Positions 1 through 9,079 are shown, numbered from the stretch's first letter. The stretch is DNA of 64,000 nucleotides from Leptolyngbya sp. SIO1E4 (GCA_010672825.2 JAAHFU020000003.1:248001-312000), one strand, 5' to 3'. Numbers and translations: made by a program. The notes: a model not told the origin generated them from the sequence alone.

Positions 1-417
1 TTGGTTTTGGTTGGCCCAGGTGGTGATGGGTTGGGCGTCTTGGGGCAGCACCTGGAGTTTGCTGAAGGGGGTGCCTTGCCAGTCGCAGGGCTTGAGAATG
101 ATGGGAATGACGCGGGCGGTTTTGGCTTCGTGGCGCTGCAGAGCCTGCTGCATTTGCTCGTCATAGCAGTGGTCTGAGGCGATGAAGCGGGGGCTGACTA
201 GCAGCAGAATGACCTGGGCGGTGGCGAGGTGCTGTTGGGTCTCGGCTTCCCATTCGGCTCCGGCTTCGATCGCGCGATTGTGCCAGGCTTGAATGGTTCC
301 CTGGCGCTTTAGGGTGGCCAGATGAACGTCGAGTTCTTCCCGCAGATCGTCATCTGTATGGGAGTAGGCAATAAAGACGCTAATGGGGGACGGCGAAGGG
401 GGGGCGGCTGAGGTCAT
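1..417 (-). CDS. TIR-domain protein, N-terminal part (runs off window)
   Basis: The frame is open from an ATG at 417 to the window edge (139 codons), so the C-terminus is missing. The translation starts with a short Ser/Pro tail, then ISVFIAYSHTDDDLREEL, the first strand and BB-loop region typical of TIR_2 domains. An AxVILLLVSPRFIASDHCYDEQ stretch and a strand with VIPIILKPCDW follow, as in bacterial TIR proteins. TIR domains act as NAD-cleaving effectors or as signalling adaptors. In cyanobacteria a TIR_2 domain is often fused to WD40, TPR or NTPase modules, which would lie beyond the edge here. The domain call is firm; the function of the whole protein is open. No partner gene is visible on this side. 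Confidence 0.8.
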   Translation of the reverse strand, partial: MTSAAPPSPSPISVFIAYSHTDDDLREELDVHLATLKRQGTIQAWHNRAIEAGAEWEAETQQHLATAQVILLLVSPRFIASDHCYDEQMQQALQRHEAKTARVIPIILKPCDWQGTPFSKLQVLPQDAQPITTWANQNQ

Positions 418-554
418 CGGTGCAAGCCCTATAGCAGGTTGGGAGTGCCCTTTCTGACCGTCAGTATAGCGGCTGTTTTTATTGAATGCGGGAAGGGGAA
501 GGGGGCGATCGCAGATCAGAGATGACCACAGATGTTGAACACAGTTTTAAAGAA

Positions 555-585
555 CAAGCGGGGAGGCATGATGCCTCCCCGCTTG
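555..585 (-). terminator. psbO intrinsic terminator
   Basis: A 13-bp perfect inverted repeat (CAAGCGGGGAGGC, loop ATGAT) lies 47 bases after the psbO stop. On the minus strand it is followed by the T-rich stretch TTCTTTAAAA. Confidence 0.75.
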
Positions 586-631
586 CGATACAAACGAGTG
601 CGATAAACACTCAGGCTAAAACTAGCAACCC

Positions 632-1474
632 TTAGGCCGCTGCATCGTAGGCTTCTTCAACGTAGCCGTAGAAAATGCCCTGCACTTTAATATCAACGGG
701 GGCCGCTGTTCCCATATCGGTGTCAGAAGGCTGAACAGCCAGGAAGGTGCCAGCAATTTCACCGGTCTCGTTGTCTACCTTGGAGATTTGTAGGGAAATG
801 TTGCCTTCGCCAATGTCAAAAGCTTTGGTATTTTCCCGACGAAGTTCTTCACTGTCTCCCCGAGCTGGCAGAGCAACCGCTGTATCATACCCAGTGGCCA
901 AACCCCGACCCTTCGGATCTAAGAAGTTAGAGGTTCGGTAAGACGGCACCTTGTAGCTGCCCTCTAAGTCGGTGTAGGTAGTCACCGCATCTAAACCAGT
1001 CTGAGAATGAGCCTTCAGCCCTTTGATGGTGAATAAGAACGGCTCCTGCTCACCCCCCGGTAGCTGTACAGTGATGGCCTGAAAGTCCATACCATCTCTT
1101 TCTAAGAAGGTCAGGCTACCGTCAGATTCAACCACGAGGTCACCGCGCACCTGATCTAAAGAAGAGGTGTAACGGGTCAGAGCCTTCCCTGGAATAAACT
1201 CTGCTTCACGACGGGTGTTAGAAGGCTCTTCCTTCACAAAATAATTTGTCGGCTCTAAGCAGAGACCGGCAATCTGATAACGCTTACCGGACTCCAGGGG
1301 AATCGTGCCTCGGCTCGTTTCTGAAAGCTGAGGACACTTGTTTGCCAACCCTGTGTTTCGAATCTGATCGTAAGTGAGAGGAACATCTGCCGTGGCGACA
1401 GGCCCTTCGCTACAAGCCGTTAAAAATCCTAAGCAAACTGCTAGGAAAGCAACAATGAGCGCGCGATACCTCAT
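632..1474 (-). CDS. psbO: Photosystem II manganese-stabilizing protein PsbO
   Basis: PsbO is the lumenal extrinsic protein that stabilises the Mn4Ca cluster of the oxygen-evolving complex. The protein from the ATG at 1474 has 280 aa, close to the usual 270-275. It starts MRYRALIVAFLAVCLGFLTACSEG, an export signal with a lipobox-like LTAC. Family signatures follow: LTYDQIRNTGLANKCP, KEEPSNTRREAEF, GSLTFLERDGMDFQAITVQLPGGE, VPSYRTSNFLDPKGRG and the C-terminal GEIAGTFLAVQPSDTDMG. The frame runs 38 codons further upstream, but that part is not PsbO-like and the signal peptide fixes the start. The gene is monocistronic with its own terminator. The Cys after the lipobox suggests possible lipid anchoring, which I infer only from the motif. 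Confidence 0.98.
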   Translation of the reverse strand: MRYRALIVAFLAVCLGFLTACSEGPVATADVPLTYDQIRNTGLANKCPQLSETSRGTIPLESGKRYQIAGLCLEPTNYFVKEEPSNTRREAEFIPGKALTRYTSSLDQVRGDLVVESDGSLTFLERDGMDFQAITVQLPGGEQEPFLFTIKGLKAHSQTGLDAVTTYTDLEGSYKVPSYRTSNFLDPKGRGLATGYDTAVALPARGDSEELRRENTKAFDIGEGNISLQISKVDNETGEIAGTFLAVQPSDTDMGTAAPVDIKVQGIFYGYVEEAYDAAA

Positions 1475-2246
1475 GGTCAACCTCAAAACGAAATGCAAGT
1501 CTATATGTAGGAGTTCTGCTATCACAGAATTATGAATGCAGGCCTTGGGTGCTCGGCGTAAAGGATCCCTGAGTTGAACCCTGGGCAAATAGGCTTAAGC
1601 CGGTGAAAGCAGCTTTTACCGAGAAGCGCTAAAAACCTAGCTACAGAAAGGGTGATCAGCCATGGGAACCGATACTTTTTGAGAGCCACACAAAGCCTCA
1701 AGTTAGCATTCTACATGGCTAAGCCCCCCAACATTGAGGACGAACCGCTTTCGGCGCACAACGTAACGAAATGTTTTAGAGCTCCGATTTTCACTTCAAT
1801 CGTGGAACGCTGCCAATTGAGGAAAATAGCCTGATTTCAGCGATTTGCCCCGGTTGTAGAGGCCTCGCTGCCCCTTAGCTCACACCTGGCGATCGCTCAC
1901 GCTTTGTAAAGCATTCCTGCAGAGCGCCTCTATATCCCCCTTCTGTTTGGGGCCAAATCCTGATCGTTTATCTGTTGTCTGGAAAAACCAGAGGCCCCCT
2001 TGAAATGCCTGCAAATCCTCCTCTGGACAATTACTTAAGGGCCACCCTCCTGCTTCAGCAGGTCTGTCTAAAGGTGGAAGAATCTTGCTGAGATTTGTGT
2101 CAAGGTTTGGATACTATACCTTGGCCACATCCAAAACCCCAGTTTTTCCTTAGGTAAAAACTCCAGTCTCTAAATCAGATGTGGTTCTTTTTAAAAAAAC
2201 CAAATAATTTTGCAGACGTTCAAACTGTAAGAAAAGTTGAATTACC
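1475..2246. other. Intergenic, no gene seen
   Basis: This 772-base spacer between psbO and a divergent kinase gene must hold both promoters. A 60-codon plus-strand frame (1652-1834) shows no family resemblance and no convincing ribosome site. HIP1-related GCGATCGC/GATCGC bases occur near 1890. No hairpin or repeat family of this window was found here. Confidence 0.5.
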
Positions 2247-3410
2247 ATGCCTGGAAATGACCATGTAAGACCTAACCGCATACTGGCTGTTGATGACTCT
2301 CCCGACAATTTATTTCTACTAGAAACAATTTTAGAAGGGGATGAATACGGCTTAACTTGTGTAGAAAGTGGTCAAGAGGCATTGGCTGCGATCGCTCAAA
2401 CTCCGCCAGATTTAATCCTGCTGGATATCATGATGCCGGGCATGAGTGGGTATGAGGTTACCCAGCGCATCCGACAGGATGAATCCCTTCCTTACATTCC
2501 TATCCTGTTGATTACAGCCCACGACCAAACCAGCTTGGTGAAAGGGTTGGATGCTGGGGCTGATGACTTTATCTGCAAACCCTTTGATATTGAAGAACTG
2601 CAGGCGCGGATTCGGTCGTTACTGCGCTTAAAGCAGGCAATGGATGCCCAGGTCCATATGATTCGTCAGCGGGATGATTTTGTGGCCCGCTTGACCCATG
2701 ATCTGCGAACACCGCTGATTGCCGCCAACCGAATGCTGCAATTTTGTGAAGACGAAGCCTTCGGCAGTGTAGCCGACGACGCTAAAAAGGCCATTGCTGA
2801 GACAATTCAGAACAATAAACAACTGCTCAACATGGTGAATAGCCTGCTAGAGGTTTATCGCCATGAAGCGGGCCATAAAGCATTAACCCACACCACCATT
2901 AACTTGTACGAGGTTGCAGCGGCGGTGGTGGGTGAACTCACCCCTTTAGCCAGTGCCAAGCAGCTTAACCTGAAGCTCACAGATGCCGACGGTTGCCCAA
3001 TTCAGCAGCCTGAACCGTACCACATGCGCGGGGATGCGATGGAACTGCGTCGGGTCATTACGAACCTAGTGGGTAATGCCATCAAATTCACTGACCAGGG
3101 CTGTGTACATGTGCAGCTGCAACAGAGCACCCAGATACCCCCTCACGCCACTGAAAATAACGCCAACCCCTCAGCTCAGCATTGGCTATTGCTGCAGGTG
3201 ATTGATACCGGCGTCGGTATTTCTTCAGAAGACCAGGCGGAGATCTTTAAATGGTTTCGTCAGGGCAAGCAGCGGCGCTCAGGCAGCGGGCTTGGGCTGC
3301 ACCTGGCCTATCGCATCGTGACCATGCACGGTGGCCATATCGATGTTGACTCTGCCTTGCATCAGGGGAGCACGTTTACCATCTATCTGCCGGTAGTGGC
3401 TTCTGCCTAA
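2247..3410 (+). CDS. Response regulator-histidine kinase hybrid
   Basis: This soluble two-component protein has 387 aa and no membrane segment. An N-terminal receiver domain (about 10-125) has acidic D16/D17, phosphoacceptor D60 in DLILLDIMMPG, and K111. A HisKA domain follows with H151 in RLTHDLRTPL. The HATPase domain has an N box (N277 in NLVGNAIKF), a G1 box DTGVGI (320-325) and a G2 box GSGLGL. The order REC then kinase is common in cyanobacteria: the receiver accepts phosphate from an upstream kinase and controls the kinase domain. No cognate regulator is adjacent and the signal is unknown. The ATG at 2247 fits the start of the receiver fold. Confidence 0.93.
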   Translation: MPGNDHVRPNRILAVDDSPDNLFLLETILEGDEYGLTCVESGQEALAAIAQTPPDLILLDIMMPGMSGYEVTQRIRQDESLPYIPILLITAHDQTSLVKGLDAGADDFICKPFDIEELQARIRSLLRLKQAMDAQVHMIRQRDDFVARLTHDLRTPLIAANRMLQFCEDEAFGSVADDAKKAIAETIQNNKQLLNMVNSLLEVYRHEAGHKALTHTTINLYEVAAAVVGELTPLASAKQLNLKLTDADGCPIQQPEPYHMRGDAMELRRVITNLVGNAIKFTDQGCVHVQLQQSTQIPPHATENNANPSAQHWLLLQVIDTGVGISSEDQAEIFKWFRQGKQRRSGSGLGLHLAYRIVTMHGGHIDVDSALHQGSTFTIYLPVVASA

Positions 3411-3507
3411 GCCCACAAGTTCTGCCAAATACGCCCTTAGGCAGATGAGAAATTAACAGGTAAATCTTAGGATACTGACATGCGTTGAAACAGAGGAAAT
3501 TGAATTT

Positions 3508-3690
3508 ATGGCTATCGAAGACAGAGTGGACGCAACCCTTAAGAATGTTGAAGGGAAAGTTCAAGAAGCGATCGGCGACCTAACTGGAAACCCTGCAGAC
3601 GAAGCAGAAGGAAAAGCCAAACAAATTGAGGCTCAGGCAGAGCACACAAAAGAAAACCTCAAGGATGAAGTCAAGAAAGCCATTGACTAA
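3508..3690 (+). CDS. CsbD family stress protein
   Basis: This is a 60-aa, highly charged helical protein, MAIEDRVDATLKNVEGKVQE and onward, with the CsbD pattern GKxQEAIGDLTGNPxxEAEGKAKQ. CsbD proteins are small general-stress proteins of unknown biochemical role, often induced by salt or a stress sigma factor. A GAGG ribosome site precedes the start, and a strong intrinsic terminator follows at 3713, so it is likely a single-gene unit. Family assignment is secure; function is not known for the family. Confidence 0.92.
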   Translation: MAIEDRVDATLKNVEGKVQEAIGDLTGNPADEAEGKAKQIEAQAEHTKENLKDEVKKAID

Positions 3691-3712
3691 TCTGGCATAA
3701 ATTACCCCTCAG

Positions 3713-3741
3713 AGAGGACAGTTAATCTGTCCTCTTTTTTT
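3713..3741 (+). terminator. Intrinsic terminator of csbD-like gene
   Basis: A 9-bp stem AGAGGACAG/CTGTCCTCT with loop TTAAT is followed by a run of six T. Confidence 0.9.
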
Positions 3742-3782
3742 GAACTTTGTTCAGTGAATAATTCTTGATTTTAAGTATTTCT

Positions 3783-3959
3783 ATGAATGCTGAAGTTTTC
3801 ATGCGCCTGGCCATTGAAGAAGCTCGTAAAAGTAAAACACCCTTTGGCGCTGTGATTGTCAAAGATAATCGAATCGTAGAGTGCTCTCACGTGCAATTAC
3901 TGCAATCTAACTTGAGTAAAGAGCAGGAAGCCAAATTGCGAGAAGATTTTGGCTCATAA
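3783..3959 (+). pseudogene. Guanine/cytosine deaminase remnant
   Basis: The 58-residue product starts MNAEVFMRLAIEEARKSKTP, then FGAVIVKDNRIV, the N-terminal start of the guanine deaminase branch of the CDA fold (usually about 155 aa). It then jumps to a charged tail ending KLREDFGS. The zinc motifs HAE and PCxxC, needed for catalysis, are absent, so the catalytic core appears to have been deleted. The ATG at 3783 matches the family start; an upstream in-frame start at 3765 adds only six residues. It could still be expressed as a small protein, but it cannot be an active deaminase. Confidence 0.55.
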
Positions 3960-3995
3960 TTGCTATCTGCAATTTGGTCTTCCTGATCAGTTTGT

Positions 3996-4030
3996 GGAGC
4001 GATCGCGCCTTGTTTTGATGCGATCGCTCC
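3996..4030. terminator. HIP1-based hairpin
   Basis: GGAGCGATCGC and GCGATCGCTCC form an 11-bp inverted repeat around a 13-nt loop, followed on the plus strand by CTTGTTTTAG. It may end transcripts from the deaminase remnant. Two HIP1 octamers face each other. Confidence 0.4.
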
Positions 4031-4070
4031 CTTGTTTTAGGTACGATTCGTCCCGCAGCCCTAACGTATA

Positions 4071-4098
4071 AAAACAGCGTAGGGACATCCCTACGCTG
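4071..4098 (-). terminator. desC terminator overlapping its stop codon
   Basis: On the minus strand CAGCGTAGGG, loop ATGT, CCCTACGCTG is followed by TTTTT. The TAG stop of desC (4093-4091) lies inside the stem. Confidence 0.8.
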
Positions 4099-4942
4099 CG
4101 GTTTTGGGGGCAGGTCGTTTAATGTCGGTGGCCAGGCCCAAACGCTCTAACCCCAAAATGACCCACCAGGTCATATCAATTTCCCACCACCGTCTGCCTG
4201 CAGGGGCAATATTAGGGGCAGCGTGATGGTTGTTGTGCCATCCTTCCCCATAGGTCAACAGCCCAGCCCACCACAGATTGCGTGAGCCATCTTCAATCTC
4301 AAAGGTGCGGTATCCCTGAACATGGGTCGCTGAGTTAATGAACCAAGTGCTGTGCCACAGCACAACAATGCGGACAACCGTGCCATACATCACGTAGGGC
4401 AAGCCGCCCCAGGCATACAGCCCCAAGGCGAGGATCAGCTGAGGCACAATAAAGTACCGTTCGAGCCAGCAGTAATAGGGATCACGGGCGAGCCTGGGTG
4501 CAAACTGGCGATGGGCCTCAGGATCAAAGGTTTGCCCCCGTGGATACACCAGCCAGAGCATGTGACTCCACCAAAAGCCCCGATTGGCCGAGTAGGGGTC
4601 TCGCTCGTTGTCTTCTGTAAAGGCGTGGTGCATGCGATGGGTGCCGACCCAAAACAGCGGGCCTCCCTGCAACGCCAACACACCAATGGTCACAACTACA
4701 TACTCTAACCATTTAGGCAACCGTAAACTGCGATGGGTCAGGAGCCTGTGATACCCCAGGCAAATGCCAATGCTGCCGCAGAGCCAATGCATCAAGACGG
4801 CGATGCCCAACGCCTCCCAAGAAAAGAACCAGGGAGCAAATAGCGCCATGACGTGAAGCGAGCCTAAAGCAACGACATGGAGCCAATTCAAAGAAAGCAC
4901 CTCGTCGCACGAAGCCTTTAGCCCGATGGATTTTTCAACCAC
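4091..4942 (-). CDS. desC: Delta-9 acyl-lipid desaturase (DesC type)
   Basis: This integral membrane di-iron desaturase of 283 aa puts the first double bond into membrane-lipid acyl chains. The three histidine boxes of the acyl-CoA/acyl-lipid delta-9 group are present: HRLLTH (65-70), HRMHH (102-106) and HNNHH (236-240). The motifs FWVGTHRMHH, DPYSANRGFWWSHMLW and THVQGYR are also there. Hydrophobic segments surround residues 20-60, 80-100 and 165-205. The length is normal and the start MVEKSIGLKASC is plausible. It stands alone between convergent and divergent spacers. In cyanobacteria such genes respond to cold; no cold element was identified here. Confidence 0.93.
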   Translation of the reverse strand: MVEKSIGLKASCDEVLSLNWLHVVALGSLHVMALFAPWFFSWEALGIAVLMHWLCGSIGICLGYHRLLTHRSLRLPKWLEYVVVTIGVLALQGGPLFWVGTHRMHHAFTEDNERDPYSANRGFWWSHMLWLVYPRGQTFDPEAHRQFAPRLARDPYYCWLERYFIVPQLILALGLYAWGGLPYVMYGTVVRIVVLWHSTWFINSATHVQGYRTFEIEDGSRNLWWAGLLTYGEGWHNNHHAAPNIAPAGRRWWEIDMTWWVILGLERLGLATDIKRPAPKTAA

Positions 4943-5662
4943 AAAACTTTTTCCTATTGGAGAGAATTAAACGGATCTGAACTGCCAGATTTTTCCCACG
5001 ACTGCGGCATAATGCAACCGTTGTATCCAGCAGGCCCTAAACCCTCAAAATGGGCAGACACCCTATCAAAGGGCCTGAAGAGATCCCAACCCATTATCTT
5101 AGAGACTGCGCTACAACGAGCGGTGACTGCAGGCCGATGGGCTCTTTGGGGATATCTGATTGGGGATAAACGTTGCCAAAACTGTGTCGTCGACCTCACG
5201 GTCTTCATAGAGACGCAGGCAGCAACGGGTATTTCATGCCATAGAGGTCAGAGGCTTGGTCGTAAACATCTGGCGGCACTAATTTAATTTCTCAGTAGAA
5301 TAAGCTTACGCTACTAGGTATCGGGCAGGAGATAACATCGCAATCTTCTGCCCATTTTTTGCGATCGGCGGCATATTTTATCTGTAATATTGCACCTTAA
5401 AGATGCAAAGGGAATGGGAACCGGGTGTGCTTGATTTGACGCATGTCGCGATCGCTGAAACCTGCAATCCCTCTCAAGAAAGATTTCAAAGTCTGCCCTA
5501 AGAGACATTGAATCCAACGGCGGGCTACCTATGATGCAAACAAGCTGAGTGTTTACCGTTGTTTAAACAGTGAAATTTCCCCTCGAAAATTCTTGGGTGA
5601 GTGCTCGTTAATGGGCAACCGGGCAGTCAGCTGAGCGAGGTACTTTAGGGCAATGAAGCTGA
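4943..5662. other. Intergenic, no gene seen
   Basis: This 720-base spacer lies between divergent desC and the NADH dehydrogenase. Overlapping frames on both strands (about 84-91 codons) resemble no family. No repeat family of the window or hairpin with a T run was found. Confidence 0.5.
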
Positions 5663-6919
5663 GTGGATACCAATAACAATAATCAAATCTTGATTTTAGG
5701 CGGCGGGTTTGCTGGGCTCTTTACTGCCCTCTACCTCAGCGATTTAGAATGTCCGCTCCCAGTCACCCTCATTGATCGAAACCCTCGGTTTATCTTCAAA
5801 CCCTTGCTGTACGAACTACTCAGTCACGAGGTTGACGTCGATGTAGCCTGGCCTCACTATGAGGAACTGTTGAGCGATCGCGATGTGACCTATGTTAAGG
5901 GCAGCATTGGCTCGATTGATTTGCAGGCTCAGCAAGTAGAGTTAGAATCTGGGCTGTCCTATGGATATCGCTATTTAGTCATTGCCCTGGGAGATATCGC
6001 TGCCTACTTCAATGTCCCCGGTGCTGAAGACCATGCCTTCACTTTCCGAACGGCAGAAGATGCCTTGAATTTGGGCAAACACCTGCGGCAAACCCTGCAG
6101 CAGGCGGTACAGACAGAAGTAGCTGAGCAACGGCAAGCGTTGCTGACAACGGCAATTGTGGGGGCTGGCCCGTCTGGGGTTGAACTGGCAGCGACACTGG
6201 CAGATCTGCTGCCAGCCTGGTATGAAACCTTAGGCGGTAACCCACAAGAGATTCGAGTGGTTTTGCTGCAGCGCAGTTCGGATATTTTGCAGGGCGTCGT
6301 GGGGGTCGGGCTGCAAGAGACTGCGGAAAAAGCCTTGAACAAGCGACGGATCCCGGTTGAATTGCGGTTGAATTCCACCGTTCAAGTGGTTGAGCCCGAT
6401 TCGTTAACCTATTGCCAAGCTGATACCGAAACCTCCCTAGCAGCCTCAACTATTGTGTGGACGGCAGGTTCGGCAACGCATCCCCTGATTGAAGCGTTGC
6501 CGATTCCAGAGATGCATTGTGACCCGAGGGGTCGTCCTTATTTGACGTCAGCGCTGCAGCTCATTGGGTTGCCCAACGTCTTTGCCGGTGGAGACTGTGC
6601 CGTCAACGTCCATGCGCCGCAACCCGCCACGGCCCAGGTCGCCTATCAGCAAGGACGGGCGATCGCCCAAAACATTATGGCACTCATAGAAAACCGTTCC
6701 CCTGAGCCCGCAGACGTTAAGCTACGGGGCAACCTGATCAAGCTAGGGATGGAGGAAAGCACCGTCGAGATTCTTAAAAAAGTAAAAATCTCAGGCCACA
6801 TCGGTCATCTGATCCGACAGGCGGCCTATTTAAACCTGCTGCCGACCCCTGCTCGCAACCTTAAGCTGAGTTCAGAATGGATTACAGACGAATTGTTTGA
6901 GCAGTTTTTAGGCGTTTGA
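5663..6919 (+). CDS. NAD(P)/FAD-dependent oxidoreductase, type-2 NADH dehydrogenase-like
   Basis: A flavoprotein of 418 aa in the NDH-2 / demethylphylloquinone-reductase group, which passes electrons from NAD(P)H to quinone without pumping protons. The FAD-binding GGGFAG is at 13-18 in ILILGGGFAGLFTALYL, the NAD(P)-binding GAGPSG at 167-172, and the second FAD motif FAGGDCA near 308-313. PLLYELL after the first fold is typical of the family. The start is a GTG at 5663, just upstream of the first beta strand; an ATG at 5653 reads another short frame. Which quinone or pathway it serves cannot be read from sequence, so I give no ndb symbol. Confidence 0.88.
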   Translation: MDTNNNNQILILGGGFAGLFTALYLSDLECPLPVTLIDRNPRFIFKPLLYELLSHEVDVDVAWPHYEELLSDRDVTYVKGSIGSIDLQAQQVELESGLSYGYRYLVIALGDIAAYFNVPGAEDHAFTFRTAEDALNLGKHLRQTLQQAVQTEVAEQRQALLTTAIVGAGPSGVELAATLADLLPAWYETLGGNPQEIRVVLLQRSSDILQGVVGVGLQETAEKALNKRRIPVELRLNSTVQVVEPDSLTYCQADTETSLAASTIVWTAGSATHPLIEALPIPEMHCDPRGRPYLTSALQLIGLPNVFAGGDCAVNVHAPQPATAQVAYQQGRAIAQNIMALIENRSPEPADVKLRGNLIKLGMEESTVEILKKVKISGHIGHLIRQAAYLNLLPTPARNLKLSSEWITDELFEQFLGV

Positions 6920-6990
6920 AATCTCTATATTTCTGCTCAGTGCAGACATGATAAGTTAAGGCATCACGCTTTTCAGGACTATGTAGAAGC

Positions 6991-8181
6991 ATGAGAGATT
7001 TAGGTCAGGCGCTTGCTGAAAAAGTTGAGCAGGTTGTCGAAGATTGGATTCGCGCTGTTCATCAAGATGCAGAAATTGAAAGCGCCCGACAATTAGCCTA
7101 TGAAGCCGTGCGCAATAGCCTTCCTGAAGTTCTGCAGGAATTAGCAGCTTTACTCTCTCAACATCAAACTGGTGATCCAGAAGAGCTAGAAGATAAGAGT
7201 TTATATCATGGCTTTATCCGCGCTCAACAAGGATATGACACCGCCGAAATTGTGCGAGAATATCGTCTGCTGCGTCAGGTCGTTTTACGTGCACTCGAAC
7301 CTGATTTGCTGACGGGTTCTCCCATTGAAAGTCTGAGAGCGGTGCGAATTATTGATGACGTACTCGATGAAATTATCACCTCCAGCCTGGAGCGATATAT
7401 TGAAGCTCGGCTGACTGAAGTCAGGCAAATGCAGAGCCAATTAACGCTAACAAATCAGGAGTTGACGCGATTAGTTCAGGCCCAAAAAGAAAATATTTCG
7501 TTTATGGCCCATGAGCTCAAAACCCCTTTGAACTCAATTATTGGGCATTCTAGTCTGTTGCTTCAAAAGCAGCGAAAAAAACTTCAGGTTAAAGATACCG
7601 CAACCAGTTTAGATCAGCTAGAGCGAGTCCTCAGAAACGGCCGTAGGCTGCTGCAAATCATCAACGACACCCTCGAAATTTCTCGCTATAACGAAGGGCA
7701 GATTCGCCTTAACTTAGCGCCTGAAAATGTAGGTGACCTCGTCAAAGAAATCATAGAAGATGGGTTAGAACCCCTGGCTTTAGAAAAGGGGTTAAGGCTA
7801 GATACTGATATTAGCCAAGCCCCTCAATCCGTCATGACGGACTCGCTCAGACTCCAGCAGCTGGTTACCAATCTAGTCAGTAACGCCATTCGCTATACCA
7901 ATACCGGCAGCGTGCAAATAACGTGCCATCAAACCAATGCTGAGTCTTGGGAGATTGCGGTAACTGACACCGGAATCGGCATTGCAGAAGCAGATCAACT
8001 GCGCATTTTTGACCCATACACTCAGGCCAGTGCCCAAACAAACGCTAACGCGGGGACAGGGTTAGGGTTAGCCATTGTGCAGCGAATCGTCACGTTGATG
8101 AACGGCACCATTACAGTAACTTCTGAGGTAGGTGTAGGCTCAACCTTCACCCTTGTCTTACCGCTGATTAGACCTGAATAA
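6991..8181 (+). CDS. Sensor histidine kinase with RsbRD-type N-terminal domain
   Basis: This cytoplasmic kinase has 396 aa. Residues 5-135 form an all-helical, globin-like sensor of the RsbT co-antagonist (RsbRD_N) type: VEDWIRAV, then RAQQGYDTAEIVREYRLLRQ and EIITSSLERYI. A coiled linker leads to HisKA with H174 in FMAHELKTPLNSI. The HATPase has N298 in NLVSNAIRYT, DTGIGI (326-331) and GTGLGL (355-360). The orphan kinase lies 71 bases after the NADH dehydrogenase on the same strand, so co-transcription is possible. A link to redox sensing is only suggested by that position. Confidence 0.9.
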   Translation: MRDLGQALAEKVEQVVEDWIRAVHQDAEIESARQLAYEAVRNSLPEVLQELAALLSQHQTGDPEELEDKSLYHGFIRAQQGYDTAEIVREYRLLRQVVLRALEPDLLTGSPIESLRAVRIIDDVLDEIITSSLERYIEARLTEVRQMQSQLTLTNQELTRLVQAQKENISFMAHELKTPLNSIIGHSSLLLQKQRKKLQVKDTATSLDQLERVLRNGRRLLQIINDTLEISRYNEGQIRLNLAPENVGDLVKEIIEDGLEPLALEKGLRLDTDISQAPQSVMTDSLRLQQLVTNLVSNAIRYTNTGSVQITCHQTNAESWEIAVTDTGIGIAEADQLRIFDPYTQASAQTNANAGTGLGLAIVQRIVTLMNGTITVTSEVGVGSTFTLVLPLIRPE

Positions 8182-8259
8182 AACCCTAAGAGATTCTGGT
8201 TGTCTTTTTGGGTATCTAAATGATTTTTAGGTATTTAACTATTAGGTGTATAAATGAAG

Positions 8260-8288
8260 GGCCTAGCGTGCTGATAGCACGCTAGGCC
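8260..8288. terminator. Hairpin between convergent genes
   Basis: A perfect 12-bp stem GGCCTAGCGTGC/GCACGCTAGGCC with loop TGATA lies between the converging kinase gene and the minus-strand gene at 8337. There is no clear T run on either side, so it may block both directions only weakly. Confidence 0.6.
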
Positions 8289-8336
8289 AACGAAAACTTG
8301 GGGCTTATTCAAACCCTATCAAAAGGACATCAAAGT

Positions 8337-8681
8337 CTAGATAATGCCGACGCCCTTACCGCGATCGTCGGATTGCATAGTTAAATTGCCATCTTCATCA
8401 GTCTGATTGACTGTCTTTAACTCGTTAGCCCGAGCAGCTTTCTTTTCAGCTTCTGCCTCTCGCAAATCCCCAGGCTCTTCAATGTACATTTCAGGTTCAA
8501 TTGCATAATTGTTGACGAGCCCTTCTTGATCGACGGTGTATCCACCAGTCGTATCAATGCCGTCTTCAGAAGTTTCTGGTGTCTGCTTATAGGCGTCTTG
8601 CTCGCGCTCTTTTCGAGCAGCCGTTTCAGCAGGGATAAGATTAGGATCGTAGTTGTCAGATTGAACTCTGGCGTTGTCCAT
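8337..8681 (-). CDS. Small acidic hydrophilic protein of unknown function
   Basis: The product is a 114-aa, strongly charged protein with no membrane segment and probably disordered: MDNARVQSDNYDPNLIPAET, with AEAEKKAARANEL and a Gly-rich end. I do not recognise a named family. The start at 8681 is chosen over the in-frame ATG at 8702 because CGAGGAAAAACAATT with a GAGG ribosome site precedes it. The hydrophilic, acidic composition resembles small stress-associated cyanobacterial proteins, but this is only a compositional impression. Confidence 0.65.
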   Translation of the reverse strand: MDNARVQSDNYDPNLIPAETAARKEREQDAYKQTPETSEDGIDTTGGYTVDQEGLVNNYAIEPEMYIEEPGDLREAEAEKKAARANELKTVNQTDEDGNLTMQSDDRGKGVGII

Positions 8682-9079
8682 AATTGTTTTTCCTCGTGTC
8701 ATCTAATACGTTGATATTGCCTGATTTAATAGACATTTTCATCGCCCACTAGAAAGAGAATCAACGATTAGATAATTTGACCTTTAGATAGATGATTGTG
8801 AAGATCATGACTTTTAGAATAGTCGCTATGCGATCGCACACATTCTTTCCTAGATATCTCTTGAGATGGGTGATGTTTCAAAAGACATCTTTTATTGTGA
8901 GAAAAGCATCAAAACTATATGGTCTTATAACTCAAGCAACTCATCCACTCTCTAAGAAAATTGCAGTTGCCTTTGACAACGTTATGGAAACCCAGCACTA
9001 ATTTGAGTCAATTCACCGACCCTGACCGTGAAGCAGACTAGAGTCAGCATGCCAGCATGATTGAGTTCACTTATTAGAC
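8682..9079. other. Intergenic, AT-rich, no convincing gene
   Basis: This 398-base AT-rich spacer has one plus-strand frame of 69 codons (8792-9001) without family resemblance or a good ribosome site. No repeats of the window's families are present. Confidence 0.45.

Noticed and set aside
1652-1834. 60-codon plus-strand frame
   Set aside because: No family resemblance, no ribosome site, lies in the psbO-kinase spacer.
5012-5287. 91-codon plus-strand frame between desC and the NADH dehydrogenase
   Set aside because: An overlapping opposite frame is equally open; neither shows family motifs.
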